Source: Neurospora tetrasperma FGSC 2508 (taxonomy: Eukaryota; Ascomycota; Sordariomycetes; Sordariales; Sordariaceae). Taken from it: 64,000 bases of DNA. Numbering within the stretch: the first letter of the stretch is position 1; every line of letters begins with the position of its first letter. Where the stretch lies: positions 1,108,135-1,172,134 of the forward strand of contig NW_009799101.1 in NCBI RefSeq assembly GCF_000213175.1. The letters are read 5' to 3'. The position numbers and the translations under genes are program-made. Shown in pieces: positions 49,515-60,809 of the stretch. Below the pieces are notes generated by a model that made no database searches, had not been told where the DNA came from, and saw only the letters and a program-made list of their open reading frames with translations.

Positions 49515-49579
<65 letters not shown>

Positions 49580-51733
49580 ACTAACCGTAGCTAAGTCCCC
49601 GCCATCCGCCACCGGCGTCCCCTTCCCTGGCACAGGCGGCATCTCTTTGTCCTTGGCCACAGGCGGAGGGGGTGCCGCCGATGACGGTGTGGACGGTGTG
49701 GTCCTGCCAAAGCTCCTTAGTCCGCTGATACCCTGCGAGAACCTTGCCATTGGATTAAACGAGCTGCTCAGGTTCCTGACGGAATCAATGAGCGCTGGAT
49801 TCGACGAAGCGGGAGGCGCCGATGCCGAAGTCGGGATAGGGGTCGTCGCGGTGCCCGTCGTAGCCGAGTTTCCTTCCTTGGATTCCTTTGTTGATGACCC
49901 ACTACCACCACCGCCGCTCATCCCAGCAGCCACAGCCGCAGCCGCTCTTTCCTCCACCGTTGGCCGCTTCCCTGACCCCGAAACACTCCTCGTGGTGCCC
50001 GCGCTGTCGGCGCTGGTATCCCTTGTTGCTAATGATGCTTTTCTCCCGCCGATGATGCTCAACACCCTATCATCCGCTGACCTGCTGGGCGTGTTGGACC
50101 GCTTTAGTGGATGCAGACCCTCGTCAGGCGTGTGAACCGAGCTGGCGGCGCTCCTCACGCTTGCGCTCCCCGCCATGGAATTGCCGTCATCTTCGAGAAG
50201 AGGAGGCGGTGGTGTGCCGATCAGCTTGCGCGCATCTTCAAGTGTCTTGGGCACGATGGCCTCCTGGTGCTCGCGCATCTTGCCAACAAGGAACTTGTAG
50301 CTATCGCCTAAGCTGATGCCGATGGTCTTGAGGCTCTGATCGGCCGTGGTGAAGACGGCGTCGCTGGCGGCGTTGAAGGCTTGTGCCGGCTGCGTCACCA
50401 AATCACTAAGCCGGCGATCACGCAGCCGCATGGCGTGGCGGGAGAGGGGAGGCTTGAGGCTATTGTTGGACTCGGAGGATGGGCTGGGGGTGGAGGAGAC
50501 TCCGGCTGAGTAGGCGGGAGGGAATGTCTCTGCCCGAGGTATTGAGGAGCCAGTGGGAGTCTTTGCGGGTCCGGTGGGAGCTTCGTCGGCGCGGAGAGTG
50601 GAAAGGTCAACTGTTTCGAGGAAGCTGATGGCGGCTTCGAGACAGGTGAGGCAGTAGGATGACTCGCCCACTAGTTTGGGTTCCCAGCGGAAGCGCTGGA
50701 TGAAGTTGACGTCGCTTATGACGTTGAGGTTCTCGGGCGGGAGGGTGATGAGGGTGAAGATGAGCATCGGCATAAGCTCGTCTGCGGATGAGGAAGGGTG
50801 GAAATGCGAGAGAGTGTCGATGATGGCTTTATGCGCTGCCTTGAGATGGTTTAGCTTGCCCAGGGGATACCGCGACTGGTTCATCAGTATCAACTCTTTC
50901 CTCGCCCCTTCCAGCCAGTCCCTGACCTCTTCTGTTCTCTTGGCCACGGCTCCGGGGTCGCTTTTGTCGATGTCTCCAATGTCCACTCCCAGATCGCTGG
51001 GGCCGATGCCTACCACGGCCAAAGCGGCAGTTTTTGATCGGAGCTTGTCATCCTGCGCTTCATCCTGTGTGGTGTGATGGCGGTAAATTCTTCCGTAGAT
51101 GCCTTCGCAAAGCCTCCTCTCTACAGCTTCCTCCAACAGTATCCGCTGCTGCTCCAACGCTTTCCTTGCCTTCCTACGTTCGGCGTATTCCTCGGGGGTG
51201 AGCATTTCCGAGTCTCGCCTTGAAAGTCCCGCCTTGAGCTTTTCCTTGCTGCTGCTGCCCAGTTGGGCAGCCTTTTGGCGTAGTATACTGGCCGCAGACT
51301 GGCGCGTGCCCGAGGTAGATGCTGCAAAGTCATCGCGTTTTTGTCGAGTGGCTAGACTGTCGATATGGGTCTGGATGTGGGAGGCGGCAGTAGCATAAAA
51401 GTCTTGAAAGCGCTGAGAGAGCGAATCGATGTTGGGCGGTGCTGGGTGCACCTTTGCGACTAGGCCGTCGATGAAGCTGTCTGTCAGGGCGACCAACTCG
51501 ATGGGGAGTCCTTCCAGATCGATGGACGACCTCGGGGGCTCCAAGTCCAAGCTGACTCTGCGTTCGAACGTGTCGGGCATCTCGGAAGTGTCTTTGACTG
51601 GGGACTGTATCGTGCTCGCTCTCTTGGGGCGCGTGATGTCTGGAGGCGTGGAAGGAGGATCGAGGCGGGTGAAGGAGCGAGATGTCCGGAGAGGACTCAG
51701 CCGCGGCGGCGGGTTGTTGCTACTGAAGGACAT
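49267..51733 (-). CDS. VPS9-domain guanine nucleotide exchange factor for Rab5-type GTPases
   Basis: 776 aa from exons 51733-49586 and 49449-49267. The VPS9 fold is recognised by the segment SRYPLGKLNHLKAAHKAIIDTL, followed by ADELMPMLIFTLITLPPENL, the usual catalytic core with its Asp/Tyr region; such proteins activate Vps21/Rab5 on endosomes. The N-terminal 200 residues are Ser/Arg/Pro-rich with a helical segment, and residues about 400-690 are disordered. The second exon gives an ordered C-terminal helix (IPKIEPPIKRFMEVQNPADL). The 136-nt intron has a GTTAGT donor, an actaac branch point and a cacag acceptor, and holds a 64-nt A run on the plus strand (poly-U in the transcript). It may be Muk1-like or a Vps9 homologue; a CUE domain was not seen, so Muk1-like is favoured. 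Confidence 0.85.
49515..49578. repeat. 64-nt poly-A tract inside an intron
   Basis: Uninterrupted A run on the plus strand, that is poly-U in the VPS9 gene transcript, between the donor (49585) and the branch point. Confidence 0.95.
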
Positions 51734-53101
51734 GATAATACCGCTTGTCTCACTGTTGTATTGATTTGAAGTTAGAAGTGTAGGTCTCTAGGAAGCGAAG
51801 GTGAAGTGCGACGCGCAACGTATTGGGAGCTGGGACTTCCTAGACATTACTGTGATGAATGACTCCACAGTGGAGAAATTGACGATAGACGAGGTGCTGG
51901 CAGACGATATGATTGACGCCGGGGGACACATCATGACATGGATGATAGTAGGGCAGTACTTACACCCAAAGCAAAAGACCAGTGCATGAGAATTCGAGAC
52001 AGTTTGAAACAACAAGGTTGGATCCGGCTGAAGGGGAGCAACAGTCAAAGCCGGGGGCACTTGATGCTTGAGTCATCAAAGCAGTGTCCATAATTTAATG
52101 GTATTTCAAAGGTCCAGACATCGAATGTTCGAGTCCTTGTGAACAAGTTCATGTTTGTGGGAGATGCCTGACGGAGACGACGGGAGATGTGTGTCTCTAG
52201 GGTCCGAGCTAGGCGACTTCTTGCAGAGGTGGTGTTCTGTCTGCCACTGCAGCCCGGGTGGAATGACATTGCTGGCAGATACTCCACCTGGCAGATACAT
52301 ATCAAAGTGTCAAGGAAACTGAAGAGGAAAAAAAAAGAGGCCACTTGCTAGGTACCTCTAGGTATTCAACAAACTGAACTCATCCAAAACAACAAAATCA
52401 GATGATGTTGTATCTCGTGGCCAAATACATTGAAGAAATGCAATGTCCCGCCCTGGACTGCATGTCATGGGTGTCAAGGTTACGATTTCCAACGTCCAGT
52501 GTGTCGATCTCGACCACTTTGATTCAGACTCCGACTCTCATGGCAGACCCTAACCCTCATTTGATTAAAGAAGTGACAACGCATGGTGCATGCCACACCA
52601 TCTGCATGTTTGCGCCCCCAGTTTCCACTTGTTGTGGGGACCTAAAGGCAGTGAGTGTTATCGCTGATAAGGAGGGGAACCTTGAGAGGTACCTGGACCT
52701 ACCTACGCCTTTCCGCCATCGGCCGTTGGCATTGAGTGGCTGCGATCGTCATCACTGGCTGTCCGTCAATCAACGATTCCGGTGCCAACACGCTATCTTT
52801 CTGTCGCAGGTGACAGGCAGGCACCACTGCACCGCAGTGAGACGCACGCCACGCGGGAGGTCATTCACCCTCTACAACCAAACCTCAAACCACCCAAAGA
52901 AGCCGCGGACCGCCCTCCCCCAACAACCTACTCTTACCACATCCATCAACTGACCTTTAACTGACAACATCCCCTTGTTCGACAGAGGCGAACCACGTTC
53001 GACACCTTCTCTTTTATCCTCTTCGTTTTCTTCACTTTCAAGTTGTCTCGTACATCTCCAACCCCATCTTCAACTGGCCACGACCGCCACCCTCTCTCAA
53101 C
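51734..53101. other. divergent intergenic region
   Basis: Promoters for the VPS9 gene (-) and atg15 (+). No gene is seen; a tRNA-like string at about 52085-52150 was rejected. Confidence 0.55.
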
Positions 53102-55197
53102 ATGTTACCCTCTGGGAAGAGGAAAGCGGATGCATTCAGTTGCACATCCGCTGCTAGAGTCACCGCCAAACTGGCCTTGTCCTTTCTCGCTCTCACGACA
53201 ACACCACTCGTCAACGCTTTCTTCTACGAAGAACCGAATGCGCAGATAGTCTTACCAATCGATGCATCACCCATCAAGCCACTTCTACCAGAGCCTCCAG
53301 CACCGGCTGAGCACAAATTCGTACGTCCCGTTTGTTTTCGTTATCAAGAAGCGGCCACTAACACAGATTTGCCACCGATAGACACTCCGACACATCTACC
53401 ACCACGGTACCTACGAACATCCGACACTGCACCGCAAAAAGGATGTACCCGCACAGAACGCCGACGTATGGCTAGCGGCCGACGATGAATATGGCCAAGA
53501 GCGCATCGGAACCCTCAAGGCGCGCAGCAGCCCGGTGCGGATACAACGACTTGCCGACCGGAGGCCTAGCGTCGTAGATCCTATGGTCGCTTATGCACGA
53601 CAACAAGGCTACGCTTCCGTCCTATCACCCGAGGCATGGACCATGGACGAGGTTGCCGGACCTGATATTACGGATAAAGACACCATCATATCATTGGCGC
53701 TTATGGCTGCTGATGCCTATGTGCAGACTCCGGATGGCGCAGACTGGGAGGATGTTGGGGCCCCGTTCAACAGGAGCCTCGATTTTGGATGGGAGGGTGA
53801 TGGACTCCGGGGCCATGTGTTTGCCGATGAGACGAATTCGACCATCGTTATCGGCTTAAAGGGAACATCGGTTGCTGTTTTCGACGGTGACGGCACCACC
53901 ACCAACGACAAGGTCAACGACAACCTCTTTTTCAGTTGTTGCTGTGCTCAGCAAGGACCCTGGACCTGGCACCAAGTTTGTGATTGCGCGACAGGCACTT
54001 ACTCTTGCAACAACACCTGTGTCGTCCAGGCATTGCGCCAAGAGAACCGCTATTACCAAGCCGGTCGCGAGCTTTATGCGAACGTCACTGAGCTTTACCC
54101 CGACGCCAACGTGTGGATTGTCGGGCATTCGCTTGGAGGAGCCATGAGCTCTTTGCTTGGCTTGACTTATGGTGACCCGGTTGTGACGTTCGAGGCAGTC
54201 CCCGAAGCTCTCCCTGCCAAGCGACTGGGACTTCCTATCCCCCCTGGATCGGATCCAGATGCGCCTCAGACTCGAGAGTACACGGGAGCTTTCCACATTG
54301 GTCACACAGCCGATCCGGTGTACGTCGGTACCTGTAACGGAGCTACCGCAACGTGCGCTATTGGCGGATATGCAATGGAGTCAGCTTGTCACACCGGCCG
54401 GGAGTGTGTCTATGATACGGTTGGTGATTTGGGCTGGCGTGTTGGCATTGGCACCCACAAGATTCGTGTGGTTATTCAAGATGTCCTCAGAAAGTATGAA
54501 AAGGTCCCCGAGTGCAGGTTTACACCGGAATGCAGAGATTGCGGAAATTGGAAGATGTATGAAAGCAATGGAACCGAAACCACGACCACCTCGAGCGCGC
54601 CCACTTCGACTTCCAAGACCCGGACCCGGACTGAAACCTGCAAAACTCCGTAAGTTTTTTTGATATCACCTAGTATTTGCAAGTATACTGACAAGTGACA
54701 GGGGATGGTGGGGATGTTTGGACGAAACCACTACCACAACTGGGACGGCAACCACGACGACAAGCGAAGTGACCACAACCTCTACCACTACGTGCCACAC
54801 TCCGTAAGTAGATTACTGAGTAAACCTTGGCATCAACGTTGCTAACCTTTCAAACAGTGGATGGTTCGGTTGCAAGGACAAGACCACAACCTCGACTACA
54901 TCAACAACAACTCCTACTGCGACGACAACAACAAGCAGTACCACATGCCTAACTCCTGGAAAGTTCTGGGGATGCTATGATAAGACTGCAACGACGGATA
55001 TCGGATCACCATCCACTTCGACAGAGCTTATGATTACTTCAGCCCCAGCCCTGCCGAGCTCGGTGCTTACCCCGTCAGCAACGGCTACTCCGCCAGAGGG
55101 ACAGCCTGGCGATAGCGGTAAATGTTGCCGTGGCAGGACATGGTTCGGGGTGTGCAAAGACTATGAGGGCGGTGATGAGCCCGTTAACGATCTATAA
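53102..55197 (+). CDS. atg15: autophagic-body lipase Atg15
   Basis: 642 aa from exons 53102-53320, 53382-54649, 54702-54803 and 54858-55197. Atg15 is the phospholipase that breaks down autophagic bodies and multivesicular-body vesicles in the vacuole. It has an N-terminal hydrophobic anchor (residues about 20-38, ending NAFFYEE), a lipase class-3 domain with the nucleophile elbow GHSLGGA, and the family-specific Cys-rich insert [18 protein letters not shown]. The tail after the lipase domain is Thr/Ser-rich and carries three C-x-TPG-x(1-2)-(W/F)-GC modules, two of them split by introns at the same codon. Introns have GTACGT/GTAAGT donors. The first intron uses the second AG (cgatag), since the first leaves an in-frame TAG. 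Confidence 0.93.
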
Positions 55198-55346
55198 CGA
55201 TAATCATGGTGATGGGTAAGGTATTGGCGTTTATTTTTTGTGAGATTATTTCTAGGTTTTTGGGTATGACCACGGGCGCGAGTTGGGAATTTCAGGATGA
55301 AGGGTTGTAGTTTGGCACAACAGGCAGATACATACGCACGCTAGAG

Positions 55347-55388
<42 letters not shown>

Positions 55389-56506
55389 TGACAGAGAGGA
55401 ATACGGGCGTCTTGAAGGTAACGGTATTATTATTATTATTATTACATTGCATCAGCAGCAGATATCATATCTTTCTTTTAAGACAACTGATACGTGATCA
55501 AGATGTCATCGGATGCAAATAGCATTTGGGTAGTTAAACGCCGTGGCAAATATGTAACAATGATGGGCTGCGCAGACTTAAAGTACTGTTCACAGCCACG
55601 TGAAGGAAACCATGGAAAGCCAAGGAAGACTATGCTTCGGTGTGGTTGCATGTCGTAACATGTCTTGCTCACACGTGTGTATTTCCCTGCTGGGCGAGAA
55701 TGCTGGTGATTGAAGCCGTCATTCGTCCATTTGTTGGTTTGCGGGAGGGAGGGGGGTGTTCTGTTAGTTGCGACATGCATAAGAGAGATCCCATGCCTGG
55801 CCGTTCGGCAGCGCAAACTCAGCGGTCCTATGCCCTATGGGTTATAGCGTGCATCACCCCGTATCGACCAGAGCCCCACGCAGAGCACATCGTTCCAGTG
55901 CCAGGATCGCGAACGCTGCCGCCGTCGTTCCCTACTCGAGCCACTGTCAACCTCTCATTTGCCTTGAATCGTGTTGGACCGTAACCGGGTCTCGTGCCGG
56001 TTACAACGCATACATAACTTTCTTTTACTCAATCACTATACTTACCCCATCTCTTGGCAGGTGTACCTATCTATTCCTTGACCTATCTGACGTTGGAATT
56101 CATTGAACTAGAGGCATCACCATTTCTTCACCCTTCTCTTGTTGCGCCGAACCCTTCCCTGGATTACACCGTCTGCCTATACTCGAGATACAACCGGACG
56201 ATTTGCGCCGACGCCACCGCCGCGCTGCTTGAAAGATTCCAGTGACCTTCTCCGCAAACTTTACACGACGACATCCCGAGAACAGTATACGACGACAGAC
56301 TCGGCTCGGGGAAATAAGCGAGGAACATACCTACACGAAACGACGACGACGCCTTGGTTACGGACATCCTCCAAAGCTAAAGTTGAAGAAGAGGAAGGCT
56401 ACAGGAACTGGACTGAACTCGGGACGAGAAACGAAAGGTTACCAATACCCGCTCGCTGCGCTCGGTCACGGTCGACTGCGAGGGGACGCCGAGTTAGGTC
56501 TTCAGG
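55198..56506. other. intergenic with microsatellites
   Basis: No gene seen. It holds (AC)19 at 55349-55386 and an ATT repeat at about 55425-55443. The right end is probably the leader of the RING protein gene. Confidence 0.55.
55349..55386. repeat. (AC)19 microsatellite
   Basis: Nineteen perfect AC units read directly. Confidence 0.97.
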
Positions 56507-59500
56507 ATGATGGAAACACCTACTTCCTCGAGTATCAAGAAGGCGGCTGCCTCTGTGAATTTGGAGTCGGAGTTGACTTGCTCGGTGAGCTACTCTTTCT
56601 TTCAATAGTCTTCCTAGTTTCAAAACTTGGGCTGGTTCGGACGGAATGATATGCCATGATGCCATCTGTCACGGTCCGTCCCCTGTGTGGGATCTGCCGT
56701 GCCATGCGCATCAGATTGCGCCCAAGCCATGTGTTCGCCATGTGTTTCCGGACGGCAACAACAATAACATCGGACGAACTACTCACCCTCTCTTCCCCTC
56801 CCAACTTCCATGCCCATACCGTCTACGAAAACACAACAACGAACTACACACACATTTTTCGCTGGAAAATAATCACTAACAACCTCAACCCTATAACAGA
56901 TCTGCACCGACCTCCTCTATCAACCCCTCACCCTCCTCGACTGCCTACACACCTTCTGCGGCGCCTGTCTAAAAGAATGGTTCGCCTCCCAAGCCTACCG
57001 CGCCGAAAACTCTCCTCTCCCGCCGCCACCTCCCTCGGAACAACACAAAGTCTTCACCTGTCCAGCCTGCCGCGAGCCTGTGCGCGACACCAAGCACGAT
57101 GCGCGCGTCGTAACCTTATTAGAGATGTTCTTGGCTATGAACCCCGAGCGAACAAGGCCGGAGGAGGAACGCAAGGAAATGGATGAGAGGTATATAAAGG
57201 GGAGTAAAGTGCTGCCGAGGATCAAACGGTGGGATGACAGGACGGAGGAGGAGAGGAGGCTGGATGAGGAGGAACGGAGGGTGTTGCATGAGGTGCAGGA
57301 GATGAGTTTGAGGGAGGCGTGGGCAGCTTTGGAGGCGAGCAATGGGAATGGTAGTATGCTAGGGACGGGCAGTGCGACGGGGAGTATGGTGGGTATGGTA
57401 GGGGGAAGCGGGAGTGCGGTTGGGGGTTCATCGGAGAGGAGGAGGAGGGCATCACTGGCACCACATTCATCTCATCAGGGGAGGACGAGTAGGGATGTGA
57501 GTAGGAATAGGGCCTCGGGAAATGGAACTGGGAGTATGGTGGGCAGAGATCGAGAGAGGATGAGGGATTCGTCGGCTGCGCCCAGCAGTAGCAGCAGGAT
57601 ACGGGCGCACAGCGCGACGCTGCATCCGGAGAACTATTATGCGGAGGAGAGGAGGAGGCTGAGGAGTGAATCACGGCAACGAGAGGCGGAAGAGCGGTCG
57701 AGGCAGCTTGAGCACCAGTCATCTCTCAGGTCACTGATCAGCGCGGATGACCTGGGCGATATCGATATCGAGCGGGAGATTGAGGAGTTTGCGCGACAGA
57801 TCCAGGAGGAAGGGCTGCTGGATGGACTGGATCTGGATAACATCGATTTGGACAACAACGATGAGCTCAGCAATAAGATCATGGAGGCGTACAGGAGACG
57901 ACACCGGGAGAGGATACGGGCGATTGCGGAGAGGAATGCGAGGAGGAATACTACTGCCAGTACGACGCAATCATATAGGCCGGAGCCCTTGACGATCTCG
58001 AGGACGAGACCGCCATCGGATCACGCTACGCAACCAGCGAGCGTACGCAGTAGAGTTTCACGGTCGAGGGAACCAAGTGCCAGCAGTAACGAAGAACGGC
58101 ATCGATATCCTCCATCCGCGGGTTCGGCGCATTTGGAAGTTCAGGGAGCTTCGAGAAGGCGAAGGACGACAAGCGGTGGCAGCCGGAGTTCGACCGTGCC
58201 AGTCCCGTCACAAAGCGAACAACCACCTCCCCGTGTGTCAGCCCACCACCGTTCACAGACCGAAACGACGCAACCAATCAGACCAAGCGCGGGAGTGGTC
58301 ACGGAGACACGAAGCTCCAGTTCACCAACCATCAGCAGCAACCCGCTACTAACAACAACCACGGCAAACTCATCAGACATGAGGGCACTGTCGTTCAATG
58401 CTCGAGTTGCGGGGATAGGGGGCATACAGCCACACACGCAAACAGACGGTTCTTCGGATTCTGATAATCCAGGGAGGAGAAGGACAAGGACGACCACTGA
58501 TCGACGATCTTCTGCACAATCAGAACTTGCTTCCGCCTCGTCGGTACCCAACTTTGTATCAACCTCGGGCCCCGTAAGCACCCATCTGGGCAGCACACCA
58601 CCAGCACAGCCACCGCCTAACATGCCGCGTTATCCGGAACCCGTCATCAACTGCAACGGCTGCGGCATGGAGCACATCGAGTATAAACTTCACTTCAACT
58701 GCTCCATCTGCCACAACGGCGACTGGAACATCTGTCTCGACTGCTGGCGCAAGCGCAAAGGATGCCTTCATTGGTTCGGTTTCGGCTACGCCGTCTGGCA
58801 CCGATGGAACAAGATCAAAGCAAGTCACCCAAACCTTCCTCCTCCGCACCGGCTGATCGCCGTCCGGTACATGCCGCCTCCCAAGCCAAGCGACACCAGT
58901 CCTCGCGCCCGCAGTCTAGCCAACCCTCTCGACCGCCTTCAAAGCGGTACGTTCTGCTGCCGCTGCTCTGCTTTTGCCAATGAGTGCTACTGGCGCTGCG
59001 AGTTCTGCAATGAAGGCGAATGGGGATTCTGCAATAACTGCGTCAATCAGGAAAAAGCATGCTCGCACCCCTTGCAAGCCCTCACTTATATACCTCCATC
59101 TTTGTCCGGCTCTCCCAGCGGTACACCACCAACTGATGCTGCGGAATCAACCAGCCCGCTCGCAAACCCAACAACAGCAACCACAACCCCAACCCACTCC
59201 CGCTCCTCTTCCATCTCCCGCCCCTCATTCCTGTCTCTTCCACCCCCCTTCTCAAGATCCAACCTCTCCGGCCCCGCCACCGGCGCCTACAGACCTCTAA
59301 CCTTCTCCCCGCCCTGCGAACTCTGCTCCGTCCCCATTCCTCCCCACGAACCACGCTTTCACTGCCCCTCTTGTCCATCCAAGCACACGCTCCAGCCACG
59401 GGCAGGCGAATACAACCTCTGCCAGGGATGCTACGACTCCCTGGTTCCCGGTTCCGTAGCCGAAGAAAACGGTCCCCGCGGTTGGCGCCGCTGTCCACCC

Positions 59501-60217
59501 GCCGGCCACCGCATGACCATCGTTTCCTTTATTACCGACGACCGCACCGGTGTTGAAAGGAGGAAAGTGTTGAACGAAATTGTCGGCGGCCATCGCCTAA
59601 AGATTGAGAGTTTCCTGCTCGGGGGCGTAAGGGGAATGCAAATATGGAGTTGGCAGCATGATGCAGACTCTTCTTCCTCATCATTACCACCACTACCCTC
59701 TCCCACATCCTCCCATGCCTCCCATACCTCGCATACCTCGCATACCTCACATACCTCCCGTCGTGCGTCCTCCTCTTCCAAAGCAGACCAAGGCGACACC
59801 AACGACGACACCAACAACGACAACGACAACGAAGATGAAGACAAGCAACCCAAAAAATGGCTCCTTCTCCAACGTCTAGTCTCCCTAGACGTCTCCCACC
59901 CCGCCGCCATCTTACCCGGTCAAGAGGAGGGAGAAGGGGAACCATTATCCCCATCATCACCACTTTTCTCACCAACATCGCCAACCTCATCATCAGCAGG
60001 CCGATTGACAACAACCGACCTTTTCCCACCTGATGGCGGCACGGGAACACGCGTGGTTGCTCGGTTTAGCTGGTACCGATCTTCCCCGGAAGCCAAGAAC
60101 GAGCTGATTTTCCCCAAGGGGGCGGAGATCACCGAGGTGGAAGGGTTGAATGAGGAGTGGGGGGTGGGTTGGTATATGGGTGAAGTGGGATTGTTTCCTA
60201 GGGGGTATTGTATGTGA
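56507..60217 (+). CDS. RING E3-like protein with three ZZ-type zinc modules and C-terminal SH3-like domain
   Basis: 1131 aa from exons 56507-56584 and 56900-60217 (314-nt intron, GTGAGC donor, aacag acceptor). Splicing joins the first Cys pair: LTCS and ICTDLLYQPLTLLDCLHTF make a C3HC4 RING (residues about 25-85) with a Pro-rich insert before CPACRE. A basic/acidic coiled coil follows (100-260), then a long disordered Ser/Arg region. Three Cys-rich modules come next (about 715-765, 830-870 and 955-1000) with CNGCGMEH...CSICHNGDWNICLDC, CCRCSAF...CNEGEWGFCNNC and CELCSVP...CQGC patterns, resembling ZZ or related zinc fingers. The end (about 1070-1131) reads as an SH3 domain (RVVARFSWYR ... WYMGEVGLFPRGY). 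A role as ubiquitin ligase is inferred from the RING. Four SHT repeats encoded by 9-bp units lie near 59720-59755. There may be a second start codon 3 nt downstream. Confidence 0.82.
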
Positions 60218-60809
60218 GGTGAATTTTTTTTGCCGTTTGAAACACAATACATTACTGTGAATGGAAGGGTATTTGAAACGGACGGTGGAGGTAGTGGGTG
60301 GTTCGGTGAGATGGATGGATGGAAGGAGGATAAATGGAGGGAGATTGATGAGGGAATGAAGATGATGAGAACATGAAAGCTTGAATGGTACTGGTACTAC
60401 CCTACCTACTGATCACTAGCTAATTCATAATGAGTGAGTGAGTGAGAAGGAACTTGTTGAAAGTTAGGTGACATATCAAACTTGTGTGAATTAAGGTGCA
60501 TTCATCCATTAGGCAAGGCAATTATTTGTGCTATGTTCAAAAAACCCCTTTTAGATTGTATATTACGATTTCGTGACCATCCAACTGAATGCCATAGTTG
60601 ACACCGAAAATATGGATGTCTTAAGACTACTGCTTTTTCCGTCTATGGAAAACGATATTCACACCTAACCCTAAATTCCAGTTTAACTTTCCGTAAAGTG
60701 GATATATCCTCTTATAGCAATGAAATTTCTTCGCAGGCTTTATAAAAAGATGTGACGGAAAAGAGAGAAAGTACAAGCCAAGGATCCCCCCAAATCAAGA
60801 CGATTTCTT
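60218..60809. other. convergent intergenic region
   Basis: Between the 3' ends of the RING gene (+) and ssl2 (-). (ATGG)n and (GAGT)n strings occur. No gene seen. Confidence 0.6.

Noticed and set aside
52085-52150. tRNA-like string with atgttcgagtcc
   Set aside because: The T-arm stem does not pair and no matching acceptor stem is present.
58141-58623. 160-codon minus-strand frame
   Set aside because: Antisense shadow of the RING gene's disordered region.
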